A stretch of 64,000 nt of DNA from Amblyornis subalaris (taxonomy: Eukaryota; Chordata; Aves; Passeriformes; Ptilonorhynchidae). The notes under the pieces were generated by a model. That model worked only from the letters and a program-made list of their open reading frames with translations. It was not told the origin of the DNA and searched no databases. The DNA is taken from contig JACAXG010000050.1 of the NCBI GenBank assembly GCA_018881555.1, positions 3,224,001 to 3,288,000 on the forward strand, written 5' to 3'. A program made the position numbers and the translations under genes. This document shows, in pieces, positions 32,901-46,863 of this stretch; within the stretch, counting starts at the first letter, position 1, and the number at the start of each line of letters is the position of its first letter.

Positions 32901-35900
32901 TAATGCTGGAATGCTTCTGAACAGTTTTCATTCTTGAATGCTGCCCATCCTTCAGGCAATTTGCCCTTGCTCTTGTCCGCATGTACTTATTTCCATGAAA
33001 GAAAAATGTCACTGCTCCAAACTAGTAACATCTTACATCAGTTTAGGATCTCTGTAAAGGACTGTTTCACAAGGCGTCGGACTGACAAAGGATCACTTAC
33101 CGCAAAAACCAATCAAGGCTACAAAAGCAGCAGTAGCAGATAAGCTCTTTTAATTGCATGGGGTTAAATGCTAATGGCACCATCTTCATTATTGTCTTTT
33201 CATGTATNTATACATATATAAATATGTATGCATATTTCAGGAAGCTTTTTATGTTAGACCCACAGCTTGAAAGGGGCTGTTCAGTGCATTTGGCAGATTC
33301 TTCATCTGCACAGTGTCATCTATTTAATTAGTCATATTTTGAGGGATGGTTGTTGGTTCTAGTCTGGTTTTATTGACTGTATTTTCAAGTAATTATCATG
33401 GGCACATCTCTGAAGTTTTTATAAAAATACCCCAAGCATATAAATAATAGATCTTTCACTTGATTCCAAACAGGCACATGTTATCCAGCAGGGTCTTACT
33501 TGTCTTTCTTTAGAACTCAGGAGAAAGCTGCTAGGAAACTTATTTTTCAGAAAACTGTGAAAGTACAGAAAGTTAACAGGACTCTGATGTGAGCCTACAC
33601 AAGGATGCACTTCTAGACTCTGACATAGACTCATAGACCGTTGCTGTGCCATGGAGCTATCACAGCATTTAACTGCATGAAATAGCACAAGAGGGAAAAC
33701 AGACAGTTCNAAAGAAACCAAAGAGTTTCAGAGCCAAGCTTTAGCTGAATGAACGTTTGCTAGCAATAGAAAATATGAACTGTGAGAGCAAAAAATCTTT
33801 GAAATAATTTCTAAATGGTGTNCAGATATTTAAAACTGGACTGAAGACAAAACACTAGTCAAGTCAGCAGATTTCAAGATTCACGTTTTACTTACAAAAC
33901 TATTGTGGACCAGTTACAAGAGTAAACACCTGCAGGACAATATTAAATGTTTAAAAGTATACATGTAAGATGACCTCCTTTTATCTCAAGTCTGCAATTT
34001 CTACATAGCTTTAGTAGTTGGGTGATTGCATTATTGTCTTTTTATTTTTTCATCTATTATTTTTCAAGTAACACAAAAGAAAGGAAAATAAAAGATGAAG
34101 ATGAACTCTAAAATGCATGGGAAGTATCATAATACTAATTCCAGTTTAGAAGCTAATGGCTTTGCTATTACAAACTGCACTGATCAATTATGCCTCATAC
34201 TTGACAAAACTATGCAGAGCCACAACAGTAAAATAATTATTATACAGCAGTCCATGAACCTTGTTAGACTTAATAGCTCAAACAAAATTGAAACCCACAA
34301 ATGTCTATTTGAAATTTACCCAAACATTTTTATCTTTGACGTAAGGACTGGCAATTAATTAATACAAGTTTTATTTTTAGATTTTGGATATTACCTCGTG
34401 CCTTCCTGATCAGAAAACCACAAGAACAGCCCTTTCCACACCATGTTTTGACATGGTTTTTTTTTCAGTCTGCCTGATAATAGGAATCTAAAAATGGAAA
34501 ATAAAAAGTTAATATTATCTGTCTGCAAAATAAGTGTGTGTGTGTGATTCAAGTTAGTTCCTGTGTTTCTGAACCTGTTTGGCTCTCTACATCACTGTCT
34601 TGACATCTAGTGAACATAAACTCATTTTTCAAAGTTTCTTTTGCACATTTACAAGTATATACATTTGTATCTGGTACATATCTATCACTTGATCTATGGT
34701 GCCATAGCTGTAAGCAGAACTATATATTCTATACATGCACAAGGAACCCAGGGCCATAGGTACACACAGGCAAAAGGTCTGCTTTAAAACTACTCATAGC
34801 TTTAAAATAAAAGGAGTGGAAAAATGCCAAGAAAGGTTTGCCATGGCTGGTTGACAACACCAGGGCCCAATGTTCCATAATACGCTGCCAATATCCTAGG
34901 GAGGCAAAGCTCCTCTTTCCATTCCCTGACTCAGCAAGCTACATATTACTTTCAGAAATAGGAGAGGCAAGAGTCCATAGGTCTGATGGAGCAAGTATAT
35001 TAATAGAAGAAAAGTCANCCTGAAAAAGTCAGTGGAAGAACTCAGGTTCTTATAGAAAAACAAGCTGCTGACAATTTATTTTAAATACATCATGCTCAAA
35101 GTATAGTCTCATGGATAATGCTTCACTACTTGAAATGAAAGTCAGTACAGGAAGTACAGTTTAAGGAAGGCAACCATTCTGTCAGGGAGTGTTACTGCAC
35201 ACAGACCTTGAAAGAAACAAGAGGCTTGTTTGTAAGATCATTTTCTGAAAGATTTGCCATGATGGACCACAGATGCAACTCCTGCTCTTGTGACTAAACG
35301 GAAGTATCTCTCCCTCAACATTTTAGAAAACAATCCTTATCTTTTGTCATGAGGGGAAGGGTTCAACAGTTAAGTTGAGGGGTACTCTCTTTCCTCAACA
35401 AACTGCCAAGCATAGGAAGCAGGTGATTCCTCATGACTTGTTACTTTTACACCATCAGAGAAGCACTCCTCAAGTCAGTCTTATAAAACACCCTCTTTGT
35501 AGTCTTTTTTTCTCCAAGATTTTTAATCAGTTTATTTTGTCCCAAGCTGCAGCATCATCTGCCATTACCTTTAGGAGAGTACTTCATGGTCTTATGGATC
35601 CCATCTTCAGGCATCTAACCATGCATACTATGGCATTAGTGCAAACGTACAATAGCAAATTCCTATCAGATTTGAGATTAGGAAATAAAACAGCTGATTG
35701 TTCTATATCCCTTTAATACTAATAGTGTTTACCTCAATAATCTCCTCCCAAGGCAACAGAAGATGTAGCCCTCAGAGAAAGGTATTCCTCATAAAACTCT
35801 GTGTAAATGTTCCAGCAATATATGAAATCACATAAATATAGTCTTTCTATTTAATTTCATCTTGGGAAACAAGCATGTAGAGATACATTTACAGGTGACT

Positions 35901-36679
35901 ATCCCTGGGCACAGGATAAGAATGTAGAATCTGAACACACCTCAAAACCACCTGGATTTCAGTCACTCAGTGGGTGGAGTGTATAGAGTTGCTTTATTGT
36001 GAAGTGAAACCCTCACTCACACAGCGGGACTGATGAGTTTTTCCAAGTGCAGCATATCTCAGCATCTCACACTTTGGCAAAGTGACATTGCAGCCCAGCA
36101 CCCTGTGCTAAAACTAGACTGAGAACCCAATGTATTGTGCCTGTTCCAATCCATTCCTCTTTCACTTTGGGATTGAACCATTCCAGGTAGTCGGATCATC
36201 TGTGAAATCTAGCACATTTGTAAAGTGTGGACATCTCTCCGCAGAGCTTAGACTTTAATCATTAGACGCTATCAGCAGTCTTCCAGAGCTGCTACTGCAT
36301 TTCAACAAGCACAGCTTCAGTTGCAACCCTGAGGGTGCATGAAGTAAAATCCTGAGGTCCAAAGGAAGGTCTCTTCCCAAAAATGGGTGAAGTTTGACCT
36401 TGATGATACCTCTCGTCCAGCTGGAACATTATCAGGTTGCAGTTTGGATGATGCAGAACTATTCTCTTCATTCATATTTTGTTCTCACCCAGCTGACAGT
36501 GACACTAATTCCAATAGAATTGTTGTCAGACGTAACTATTAATATACTGTGTATTTAAATACTGGTTTGTGTCCAAGAGCAGCTTTTGACTCTCTTTGAC
36601 AGGCACGTCCTGGCATGTATTGCTATACTACAAGGGATACAATCTGCACATATTAATGCATGCACATTTCCTTATCAAT

Positions 36680-36850
36680 AAAAGTTAACGCAAATTGAGC
36701 TAAATAAAAACACTGACTTCACAGTAAGGTAAGACAGGTCATTACTAATTAGACTATGCAAATTAATATTAGCCCTAAAGTATGCAGAAATTTGGCCTTT
36801 AATATTTGAATAAATTATAATTTAATTATACCAATGTACTACATGAAATA
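36680..36850. promoter_or_regulatory. Candidate regulatory patch with octamer and homeodomain-like sites
   Basis: Contains TAATTAG, then an exact octamer ATGCAAAT at 36756-36763 followed by TAATATTAG and TAATTATA motifs, within a long stretch free of mobile elements. This looks like vertebrate conserved non-coding DNA. Such short AT-rich words also occur by chance, and conservation cannot be judged from one genome. Confidence 0.2.
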
Positions 36851-37252
36851 AGGTCATTTTTTCCAATGATAATTAGGAAAACTTTCCCGTTTAAAAAAAA
36901 TCATACAAATGACTTGTTGAATGCAAGACAACTACTTTGCTTTCATTTATTGCACAGACAAACTAAGAAGGTTTTCTTGCAGAAATACCAATCGCTGTTT
37001 TATTTGGTGACATCTTTTTTGGTAAGCAGGAAGTAAGAATCTCGTTTAAAAAAAATCCTGATTCCATGTCACAACACTTACGTAGTATGTATACAAGGGA
37101 TTATCATTTCAGATGCAGCATCTCCTGTTTTCCTGTTTATAGGAAAACTGAGACTGGGGAAAGGCAATAGAATCATGCAGGGTCAGAGGGAAGTTAATGA
37201 TAAAGATGAAATCTGAATTTTGGAGCTACTGTTTGGTGCCCTATTCCCTTTC

Positions 37253-37268
37253 TTTTTTTTTTTTTTTT
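37253..37268. repeat. Poly(T) run
   Basis: Sixteen consecutive T. No retroposon body is seen beside it. Confidence 0.8.
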
Positions 37269-40200
37269 CACACAATAAATAATGTAAATAACTTTTGAAC
37301 ATTTAGCCATGTCCACAAGAAACCACCAATTCCAAACAAATTCAGGAACTTCATTCTTTTTTTAAATTTTGAATGGGTACATATTGAAAGGCTTTGAACA
37401 TTTGAGATTTAAAATACTGAAGAAAGCTTTTCTCAAAGGCATTCTTGCAGAGAGAAACAGAATTTTATTTTAAACTTCCTTCCTCTAGCAGACACACTTC
37501 AAATTACTTTTATGAGCTCAGCACTNTTGTCCTTATATGAGCAAGTAATACAATAAAATAACCTGCTTACTTTATCATCTCTAAGTTCCTCATAGAGTTT
37601 CCTAACTTTCCAGTTCAGCGTTAAAAGATTTCTCAATTTGCCTGAAACTAGATGTTACTAGTGGAAAGACCTGGAGGAAGAATTATGGTAGGGAGATAAG
37701 CCCTACCTGCCTACCTCTGCACTTGCTAACACTGTGTTCCTGCCCTTGCTTCAGGGGCCAGTCTTAAGTGTTAGAAACAGATTTGCTGAATTAACAGGAT
37801 TCTTTGCCTTTGTTTATAATCTGCCTTAGGTAGGTTCCACTAAGGACAAGTCACTTGCCCTAAATCACGGCCTGGATCATANGTGCAGGGACCTTCCACT
37901 GCGTGTTTTTCTCCGAGTGAGCACTCTATATGGAGATTATATACTCAACCAATTGCTTAAAATGGCAGATTTATTTTTGTACCCAAGCAAAGGGTGCCAA
38001 TAACTAATTACATCTGATTTTGATTGAGAGGTACTCGATAAATGTATTAAGAGATAACTTCTGAGAATGCCAAGTACAGAACTATTCAAAGCCTGTGCTG
38101 ATGTTGCAACACAAAACGATGNGATAGCAGAATGAGTTCAAGCCAAATCTGTAGAGGGAGTACTGTGAGCAAACAGCAGGAAACTGAAATCACACCACAT
38201 TCAGAAGATGTGCTAGCTATTAAATAAAGGCATTATACTCAAAATCTCCCATCTGGACATCTGAATCCTAGGCATAAAAAGTTCAAATACTTTACATAAC
38301 NCATTGCACGTATTCACCTATGATTGTCATAGAGCTTTTACTTCAATAAAAATAAGCAATAGCTTGAAAAAGGAGAGTTTGATCTACAGCTGTCTTTAAG
38401 ACTGTTTATTTTTGTAAAAATAACTGTGTTCTTTTCAATTTTCTCTACCAGTCAGTTTGCCTTTGCTGTTCCCTTTGTTCCTGTCTACCAACTCGTGCCC
38501 TCCTTGCTCTGTTTCCCTGAACAATTCCTTCATCAATATTACTTCTTCTTGTCTTCTTGAGCTTAAAGGCATGATATTGTAGAGACTTTATTTGTGATGC
38601 TTTTCCCCACAACATTCCCTTTAGGATGGCTTCTGCTAGACCACTGATCCTGTAAATGGGATCCTCTGTAAATAGGGCAGAAACTAACTAGAAGTATCCC
38701 TAGCAGTCATGTATGGGCTTCTAGATACTTCTTTGCAATCCAGAGCTTAGATGTAGCTGGAAGCACTAATTAAAGAGCCATCTGACCCCGTGGATCATCA
38801 AAGTATCAGACATTAAAATGCTAAGAAAAAAGATAATAAACAGTGCTGTGGATGAATGGCATTAATAGTGCAGAGTAATAAGAAGAGGAAAAAAAAAACA
38901 CTGCTCCTTTTTTCTTCTAAATCTTATACCAGTGTGACCATAATTGAGACAGCAAAAAGTGTTCTGTCTATAGGTATTTCTCTATCTCACAGCTAATCTG
39001 AGAATTGGGGGGAATATAGGTTCCAGCTCCTCTTGCTGGTTTAGTCACTGGCACTGTATTTGTNGTAGCTTGCTGACGTTCTTGCCTAGTGTGTTTAAAC
39101 CCAGGCAAAGTAAGGTGTTTCACGCAGAGGGATTAAGGGGAAACCACAGAAAATCTGGAGTAGCCAAAGTGCTACTGTGTCCTTGCATTCCCTGAGAAGG
39201 GGAGACAGTGTTTACCAGCTGTAATTGCTCAGGACCTGGGGGAAAGGGTCTCGGCCCCAGGAGCTTGGGTACCATTTGTACAGCAGCTGGCTCTCAGTCC
39301 CCTATAAACACCTCACAAAGTACATCTTGGCTGCTCTGATCCAGCAGTGACCCTGATATCTTATGCACTTTTGTATAGATCTAGTTTTGTTTAATGTCTT
39401 GCAAATTAGTTGATTCAAATGCAATTGCCATGTCTCTCCAGAGTATTGAATTATGTTAATAAGAATATATTCTTGTTTTTCTAGTGCGCTATTCAGGATT
39501 TAAACTAGAAATTCAAATCTTCCTCTCAACTTGTTTTATTTATCAGTGAAGTAATTCTAGTCATTGCAAATTTTATACTGTAAGCTATATTTTAACTTCT
39601 TTTAAAGCTTCCCAATGAACTCGAATTCAGCTACAAGCACGAAAAAGGGGAAAAAAACCGAACTGCAAATTACATTGGTGATCTCTGGCACTTTAACATA
39701 AAAAGTTTCTGCTGGAATCATTGGGAAGTGAACAGGACTGTAAAAAATATGGTACTTTGGTGTAACAGCATATTGATTTCCCACAGTATTTAGTAATGCA
39801 TATTGATATCAAATAATGAAATTCATACTGGTAACGAGTTAACTTCCTAGGTATACTTAGAAAGATTATTCTGAAGAGAGAAATAATGATAACTGAACAC
39901 TAAGAAAAATATCATACTTCTATTTGATGTTTTTTTTATTCCTTTAATGAATATTTTACTAATGTATTCAATAATACAAAAATTCAAAACTAATTAATCA
40001 GCTGTTGTTGAGCATCAGAATGTAAAAACAAAGAACCAAACAAACTAATCCTACAGATATATTCAGGACTAAGCACCAAAAGAATTTCATTAACTTCCAG
40101 TTCTATGACTCTGACTCTCCTATGGGACTCTCCAACATGATCCATATGTCTACAAAAATTCAAATCCTAAGTTTGAATCCCAAAATTGGGGTAAGTTTGT

Positions 40201-40933
40201 GTGTCAGTGCCATAAAGACATCCCTCTGGTAAATCATCAGATATTGTACCTTCTTCCCATTGATAGAAAACTTGTATTATTATTTTTTCAGACATTTTAA
40301 AGAATTATTCATTTAAATTAAGTCTTTGTATAAAATGCCATAATGATTTGCTTTCCTCAGTTAAAAGAAAGGTGTGACATGAAGAGACTAACTGGCCCAG
40401 ATGATACAAAAAGAGAGAGGGAGTCTTTCACTCCATTTGCCTGGAATAGCCCAGTTCCCAACTGTGTCTATGAAAAGCCATATGTTTCTGAGGGAAAACA
40501 AAAGTATAAAATAGGTCTGAATGCTGTAAACACAATCTATAGTTAGCTGTGCTACTGTAATACAATATTACAATTAATTAATGCTTTCATTCTTCGCAGG
40601 TGATTTTTCCTTTCTTTTTTTTTTTGTTCTAATAGCTATCTAAAACCTATTTTCAACGTGTTAACAGTTTTAGCTAATGTAATAATCTAAATAGCACAAA
40701 TAAAAGCTAATTAAATCAACAAACCTTTTTTCAACAATTCTTCATTAATATAATAAATGCATTGTTATTTCTGAGGGCATTCTATAATTCAATTTGTATC
40801 TTTATGGGTCCTTCAGAGATGTTTTGTTAGGGCAGCTCTCAAACTGATTGAAATGACTGATTTGAGACCTGACTGATCTATGTGTGATACTCAGCAAAAC
40901 CAGACAACTGTGCTGTTTTATTCCGTACTGCTA

Positions 40934-40964
40934 TGTTTTCACACCATTGGTGTTTTCACACCAT
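40934..40964. repeat. Short direct repeat TGTTTTCACACCAT
   Basis: Two identical 14-base copies separated by 3 bases, a small tandem duplication. Confidence 0.8.
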
Positions 40965-43900
40965 GAATTCATATTCATACTAAATATGGACTAATTAGAA
41001 ACCTTTATGTTACTTTCTTGTTTTCCTAGAAGACTAAGTGAATTAAATTAATATTTTCTTAAAAACTCCTTCCCTTTTTTTAATGATCTATTGATACTTA
41101 TGTTACTGAACACTTCTAATTTCTTTCAGCATTAAGTGATTAGTAACATAACTATAAATAGATAAATCAGCTAGATTAGATAGATAAATCAATAGATTAA
41201 TTGTAGGATTAAATGGAAGCCCAAGGAAGATGATTATCAGCAGACATTTCAGTGATAAATATCCAATATTTGGTTACAAACCATAACCTGATGCTCCTTA
41301 ATGGCTGAACAAACCCATCCCTTTCTAGTAAAAAACCTTCTCCTTCACCCCAGCTCAGAAATTCTCATTTCAATCTCTATTTTTTTTTATCTGAATAACA
41401 GACTGCTCCATCAAACATCTCTAAGTGCACAACTTCTGCTGTAATATCTGCTGAGGTTGCTTTTCTCTTCCAGGTCAAAGTAGTTCCTTAAATTTTTATG
41501 AGAAGAAATAAACCAAATGCAATTCCAAAAGCTAAAAGATCTGTAGCAAAAGATGTACAAGGCCTTAGGACAAGCTTGCCTGGAGATCTGAAATGCTGCA
41601 TGCAAGCTGACTTGTTGCATGCACCAGCACTATGTGTGGAGACTTTGGCATATATGAACACAGATTAGTCTGAATGTCACAGACCAAAAGATCACAAGGC
41701 CATTTTTGTTAGAGAAAGGTGCTGACGAGAAGGCTGTACTTCCCATAGGCCTTGTAAAACTTGGGATGCCTCTTTGCTGTGCTTCATTCAAGCATAAAAC
41801 TGAAACCCTATTTCCAAATCTCCGTATGTGATGACAGTCCTAGTTACTCCTAGGAGTGCTCCCTATAAACAGGGCACTTTATGCATCTCAGGACAAAGTA
41901 GAACTTTAAATACTCGTCTCTGATTATTTTGTTCATTTCTGACTAGCCACTATGCTATGGGAAACCTTATCAGTAGAGGGAGAAGATAACAGCAAAGAAA
42001 GCTAGCTATAACCTTTTCCTCTGAGAAATACACCCAGCATTATATGTGGAATCAGTTATTTATGCTAGTCAAAAAGAGCAAAGGGACAATAGACATTTCA
42101 TCCTTGACTCTCACAGAACACTAAATTCATAGACAAATAATATACACAAGACGAACGAGGTTCAGACATCAAAGCANGCAAATTCATGTCTCCATTCTCT
42201 TTACAATAGGTTGATAAACCTATCTGTCTGCTAAGCATAAGTACCGAGGTTTGCATGCTGTATATATGTTCCCATTGGGAGCTTTGGCATACAGGATTAG
42301 AGAAGTATAGAAAATAAATCAAGAATTTACAGGACAAACTCATACAGCATACCCTACTGAAACACTGCTGCTGTACTGTTACGGAAAGTCTGCTATTACA
42401 GTTTATATTAAGCAGGATACAGAATGTAAATATACGAAATTCATCAATGCATGGCCATGAGAAATTGCTGTAGAGTGGAAGACATTGGAATGCCTAGTAA
42501 GAAAATAAGACTGTCATGGTAAACACAGTAAAACTTCCGATATTCTTTTCCATGGACTAACCTCCAGGCTTTTACCAACAGTAATGAATTAGACATCCAG
42601 ATAAGATATGGTTTTCTTCAATTCAGAGTAGGGTACCAAAGCACAGGAAGCTTTAAACCTTGCTCCTTCATAAACCATGAAGGTATTCACATTTTCATGC
42701 TGTGTTGCCTGAAAAATGAACTGTGAATTTAATTTACAAACCACCCCAATTTCACAGAGTTCTAGCTCTCCTTTGCTCATTGTGTCTAAACCTTCAGCTA
42801 TACTAATCTATCTGGAAAAGTCTTGCAATAAAAAATTTGTGTCATGAATTTCTTCATTGTACACCTCAGGTATGATTTGACCAAAAGCCAATTGTGAATG
42901 ACTGAAAAGAATAGGGGAACAAACATGACAGAAAACACTAGTTTCTGAATCAGTGCTAAGAAACCTTAGCTCATTTGTATTCCCACCCTCAACAGCCAGT
43001 TATTTTGGACACTGATAACAGAATTTTCCTGAAAGAAGATGGCAGATATTGAAAACCAACATTCTTGAGATCACAAAGGCCACAGCAATATCCAGGACCT
43101 TGCAAGAAATGCTGCAGTTTCAGAAGAAAACTGCTGCTTTGTGATGTGAGTCTAAGCAAACAGGAAGGATCTTCAGCAATGGCTTCTAATGTCCTTTGCA
43201 CTTTAGATAACAGATAACAGGAAGGAGGTGACAACTGAGACCGGGCAATGACAGGAGTCGTAGCTGCAACTACCAAGAAGAATGCACTGATGGGTGCACA
43301 CTGTCTACAAACTCCAGTGCAGAGTAGAGTTTACCCACATACAAGCTTACATGTAGAATGAGATATGGACCTTGGTTATTCTGTTTCTAAAGTCTGTCGG
43401 TTTGTCTGTATACTATAGGTAGGAAGTGTTTCACTCACTCCTTGCANGAGAGTGTTAGGAGTGTGGCAGAACTTGATTTGCAGGACTCATCTGAAGAATA
43501 AGTCAATACTGATATCCCAGTTAGTCTTTGGCCTTGCACATGAAAAGGCCCCAACAGAAACAAACCCCAAAACAAAACAATGAGCTGATTGTTTTAAGGT
43601 GGGAGTGCCCAGGAATACCNGAATTTTTCACAGCCTGAAATTTCTTAGTTCTGCACACAGGNAGTCAGTGTGTCAAAATGATCTCAATAAAGATGTTCTT
43701 GTATTCTCTTCACCTTACCCATACACTTTACTGCTAGTCACACTTCCCTGTTCAGCCTTGCCTCAAGTAGAATGGAGCAAGATTTGTGTCTCCCTTTGAG
43801 CTTGTACCACGTCTAGCAGAGGAGGTCTTGTATCTAACATCAGCTTTGGTTCACTGGCTTAATTTTTAGGAGGCAATTTCTTCTTCTCCTACAACTTCTG

Positions 43901-46787
43901 TGTTTGGTGCAGTTTCAGACTAGCCACAGCTTTAGACCATTCCCTCCAAGGAGACTGAGAGCAACCAGCCAGGCCAGTTCAAAGAGAAACCCTAATCCAC
44001 TCTTTGTTCGACAGGAAGGAAACCAAAGTCTGCATACCAAAGCTTTGTTTCAGAAGACCAAACAGCCGCAATTTTACACTGATTTTTAATTTCCCATTTG
44101 CGTCAAGGAAAAAAAATACAATCAAAACCAAGCATTATCCAGAACAAAGCTCTCAAAGGACTTTCCATCTCTGAAACAGCCTTGCTAATGATCCATTCTC
44201 AGNGGTCTGTCCTCCTTTTCTCTACAACTTTTCTGCACACTCATTTTCAGTTAAATTAAACCTTCCTACTCTGAGTTTTTTCACTGTCATTTGTACAAGA
44301 AATACCAGGACAAATATTTAAAGAGACTCCAAAAGTCTTACCCTTCATCNGAGTCACCATTCTTCATGGGACACCCTGAGCTGCATCCTCAGGAGCTGGC
44401 TGCAGGCACCCAGGCTCCCTCCCTTCCTTGCTGACTGAGGTTCTGTGTTACTCTGGCTTTGCAGTACTTGTGTTGGTGCTGGTTACAGGTACCACAGCCC
44501 CTTATGAGTTCTTTAATTCCTGGCATGGACTCTGTATAGCACAGAAAAGTATTAGGGAGTGTAACNCATTTATAGCAAAACTCCCATGTTGTTTATAGTA
44601 CCTCAGCAAACATTTTATTGTTTACTGCTTTATGGCCCCATGACACATTTAAAACATCATACCTTGGGCAGCTGAAACAATGAAGCCTGATTTCCTACAG
44701 CTGCATCACTTCTTTGGATTTGCTGGTACCTTCTAATAGTGAAGGCACAATGGAATCCCATGATCTGTCTTTCCCTCTGGTTGCATGAAATTTATAAAAA
44801 AGTTATTTTTGAGACAACTGTTGCACAAATTTGAGTACAACTGGCCAATGGATTCGTAAGTTTTGGGGTAAAGGCATATTATATAGATGGATAGCATGAT
44901 GGTACAGATTTTACCTCCTTAGCAGAGAGATTGAAGTAGTCCTTTGGTACTTCAAGTATCCTACCTAGGGCAACCAAAGGGTAAAGAAGCTAAGCTGTTA
45001 CTCAGGGTGCCATTCAGTACCAGACGTGAAATACAGTAAAAGAAAATATCCAAGGCTGAAAAGAAAAACAGACACTTGCTAAGAGAGTATGTCAACGTTA
45101 ACCACTGAGGATGAATCATAAGTTGTACCTCTTACTGTCAATAGATGAAGCCAGGAAATCGGATGTTCGGTGGAGCAAAGCAGGACCTCTGTAATCAGAG
45201 TGGATAATCTAAAACATGTCGTGCAAAGTGAGGAGGGGGAAGCAACTAACCTAAGAAGATGGACGTTGGTCATTTCAGCTGTCAGGATGAGTAAGCAAAG
45301 ATAAAATAAGCTTTTAGATTCACAACAAGCTCTTTCAAGTTCCTCACTAAAGGAAGAAGCATTTTGTTACTTAGAAAGCTGGCCTTTTCAGGGTCTTGCC
45401 TCTATTTCACTTTCATGAGCAGGCTGAGGGAGAATTTTAAAAGCTTCCTGCAATCTTGTATAACTGTCTTTTATAAGCATTGCCCATCAATTGCTTTCAG
45501 AGAAAAGGTGGGTCCTTACGTTGCTCCTTGATTAAGCATTTACTGACTGCTAATTTGGTAATGCTTTACCACTATAAATGATTGCTTGAGAGGCAGTGGA
45601 AATATGGGTCTGAAATGTCTGCCTATTCCTATAGTCTTCGCTTCCTGTATGCTCATACAGGATTATTAATCTTTGTCAGGAAGGTCAGGAAGCATCACAT
45701 AGTGATTAATGGTCAGATGCAGAGGTTTCTGATAACTGAGCTCCAGGGATTGTAGTTGAAACCTGTTAGACGGCTATTAATACCTCATTTGCCCTTCCTG
45801 TAATTCACTGTGACTGCAGCTGACTGGTGAAGAATTGCTGGCTTTTCAACTTGCAAGGACACTCGCCACCCATGTCTCTCCTCAACGGGGTCACCATTTG
45901 CAGACCTTTTGTATTGCCAGTTGGGCACTAATGAGAAAGCATCAATGGATCAGGAACAGCTGCATCCACATTTCTTTCCCTGTCCACAGTTCACTATGGT
46001 AGGTGCTGCCCTCTGAAACAAGCTCACAAACAGCAGGCTGGAGCATGTAAGAAGGTAAGAGAAAACATTCAGTGTCAAAGGTGTACAANAAGTATGAAGA
46101 CTGTTACTTAGTGAAATCTGTGCAGGAAGTTTGTTCTGCACTCAGATAATTTTAATCCCATTCTTAGAGACTTCATCTGAGGCTGCCTGTTTGAAAAAAA
46201 AACAGCAAAAAAAATACCAAAAAACCCCTCAAACTACCACCAAAACAAAACTTTTTAACTCTAAACTTAGAGGATATACATCCTGCTCAAATGTGTGACA
46301 CTATGTCAAAACAGGGTCAGGGAAAGTCTGGCAGGCAAACTTGTAGAAGAACACCAGTGTGGCTGCTCATCTTGCTAGTATAGGAAGGAAACAAAGCCTT
46401 TGTCTTCGGGAGATATTCCTGGTGATTCTGAACCCTTGCTCTTTACACTAAAGCACAGTCTCTCTTTGCTGCTTCCAGACCATGGGTAGGGTTTCAGAGC
46501 AGGAATGTGTGGCAAGGTCAGTTAATCTCTCTGTCCTCTTCGGTCAGAACGTCCATGCTAGGCGTAGAGATAGTCTCACAGGCTGTGTTGGGTGGGTGTG
46601 CAGAACAAGTTCTCCAAAATATAGTCAGAGTGTTAGGGCAGAAATNTAAAGGTGGCTAGACATTTAGGGGATCTCTCCCAGGGATATCAAAGATGCCTCA
46701 GTGTCTAATGTCTGTTCATTATGGTGTGACTTAGGCACAGACACGTTTTGAAATTCTTTCATGACTATGTAATTTTTAAAGAAATTT

Positions 46788-46863
46788 AAATATATATTTT
46801 ATAATATGTACATATAATAATTCTATATAATATATATTTTAATATACTATATATAAAAATATA
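46788..46863. repeat. Low-complexity AT tract
   Basis: About 75 bases almost wholly A and T with self-complementary TATATA words. It is able to form cruciform-like pairing but has no element structure. Confidence 0.8.

Larger units (their letters stand above)
22379..36679. other. Gene-poor AT-rich stretch, no recognisable mobile elements
   Basis: No exon, RNA gene, CR1 or LTR is recognised. Visible structures are small: an inverted repeat at 24756-24783, a (TG)n run at 26917-26938, an A/C-rich run near 28646-28700 and alternating TA sequence near 33205-33235. The longest open frame (27090-27548, 152 codons) is AT-rich and resembles nothing. Confidence 0.5.
36851..46787. other. Gene-poor AT-rich stretch
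   Basis: Nothing codes convincingly. Small features are a T run at 37253-37268, a direct repeat at 40934-40964 and GATA-like repeats near 41158-41200. A 67-codon frame ending at 40546 follows an acceptor-like TTGCTTTCCTCAG but is unrecognised. Confidence 0.5.
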
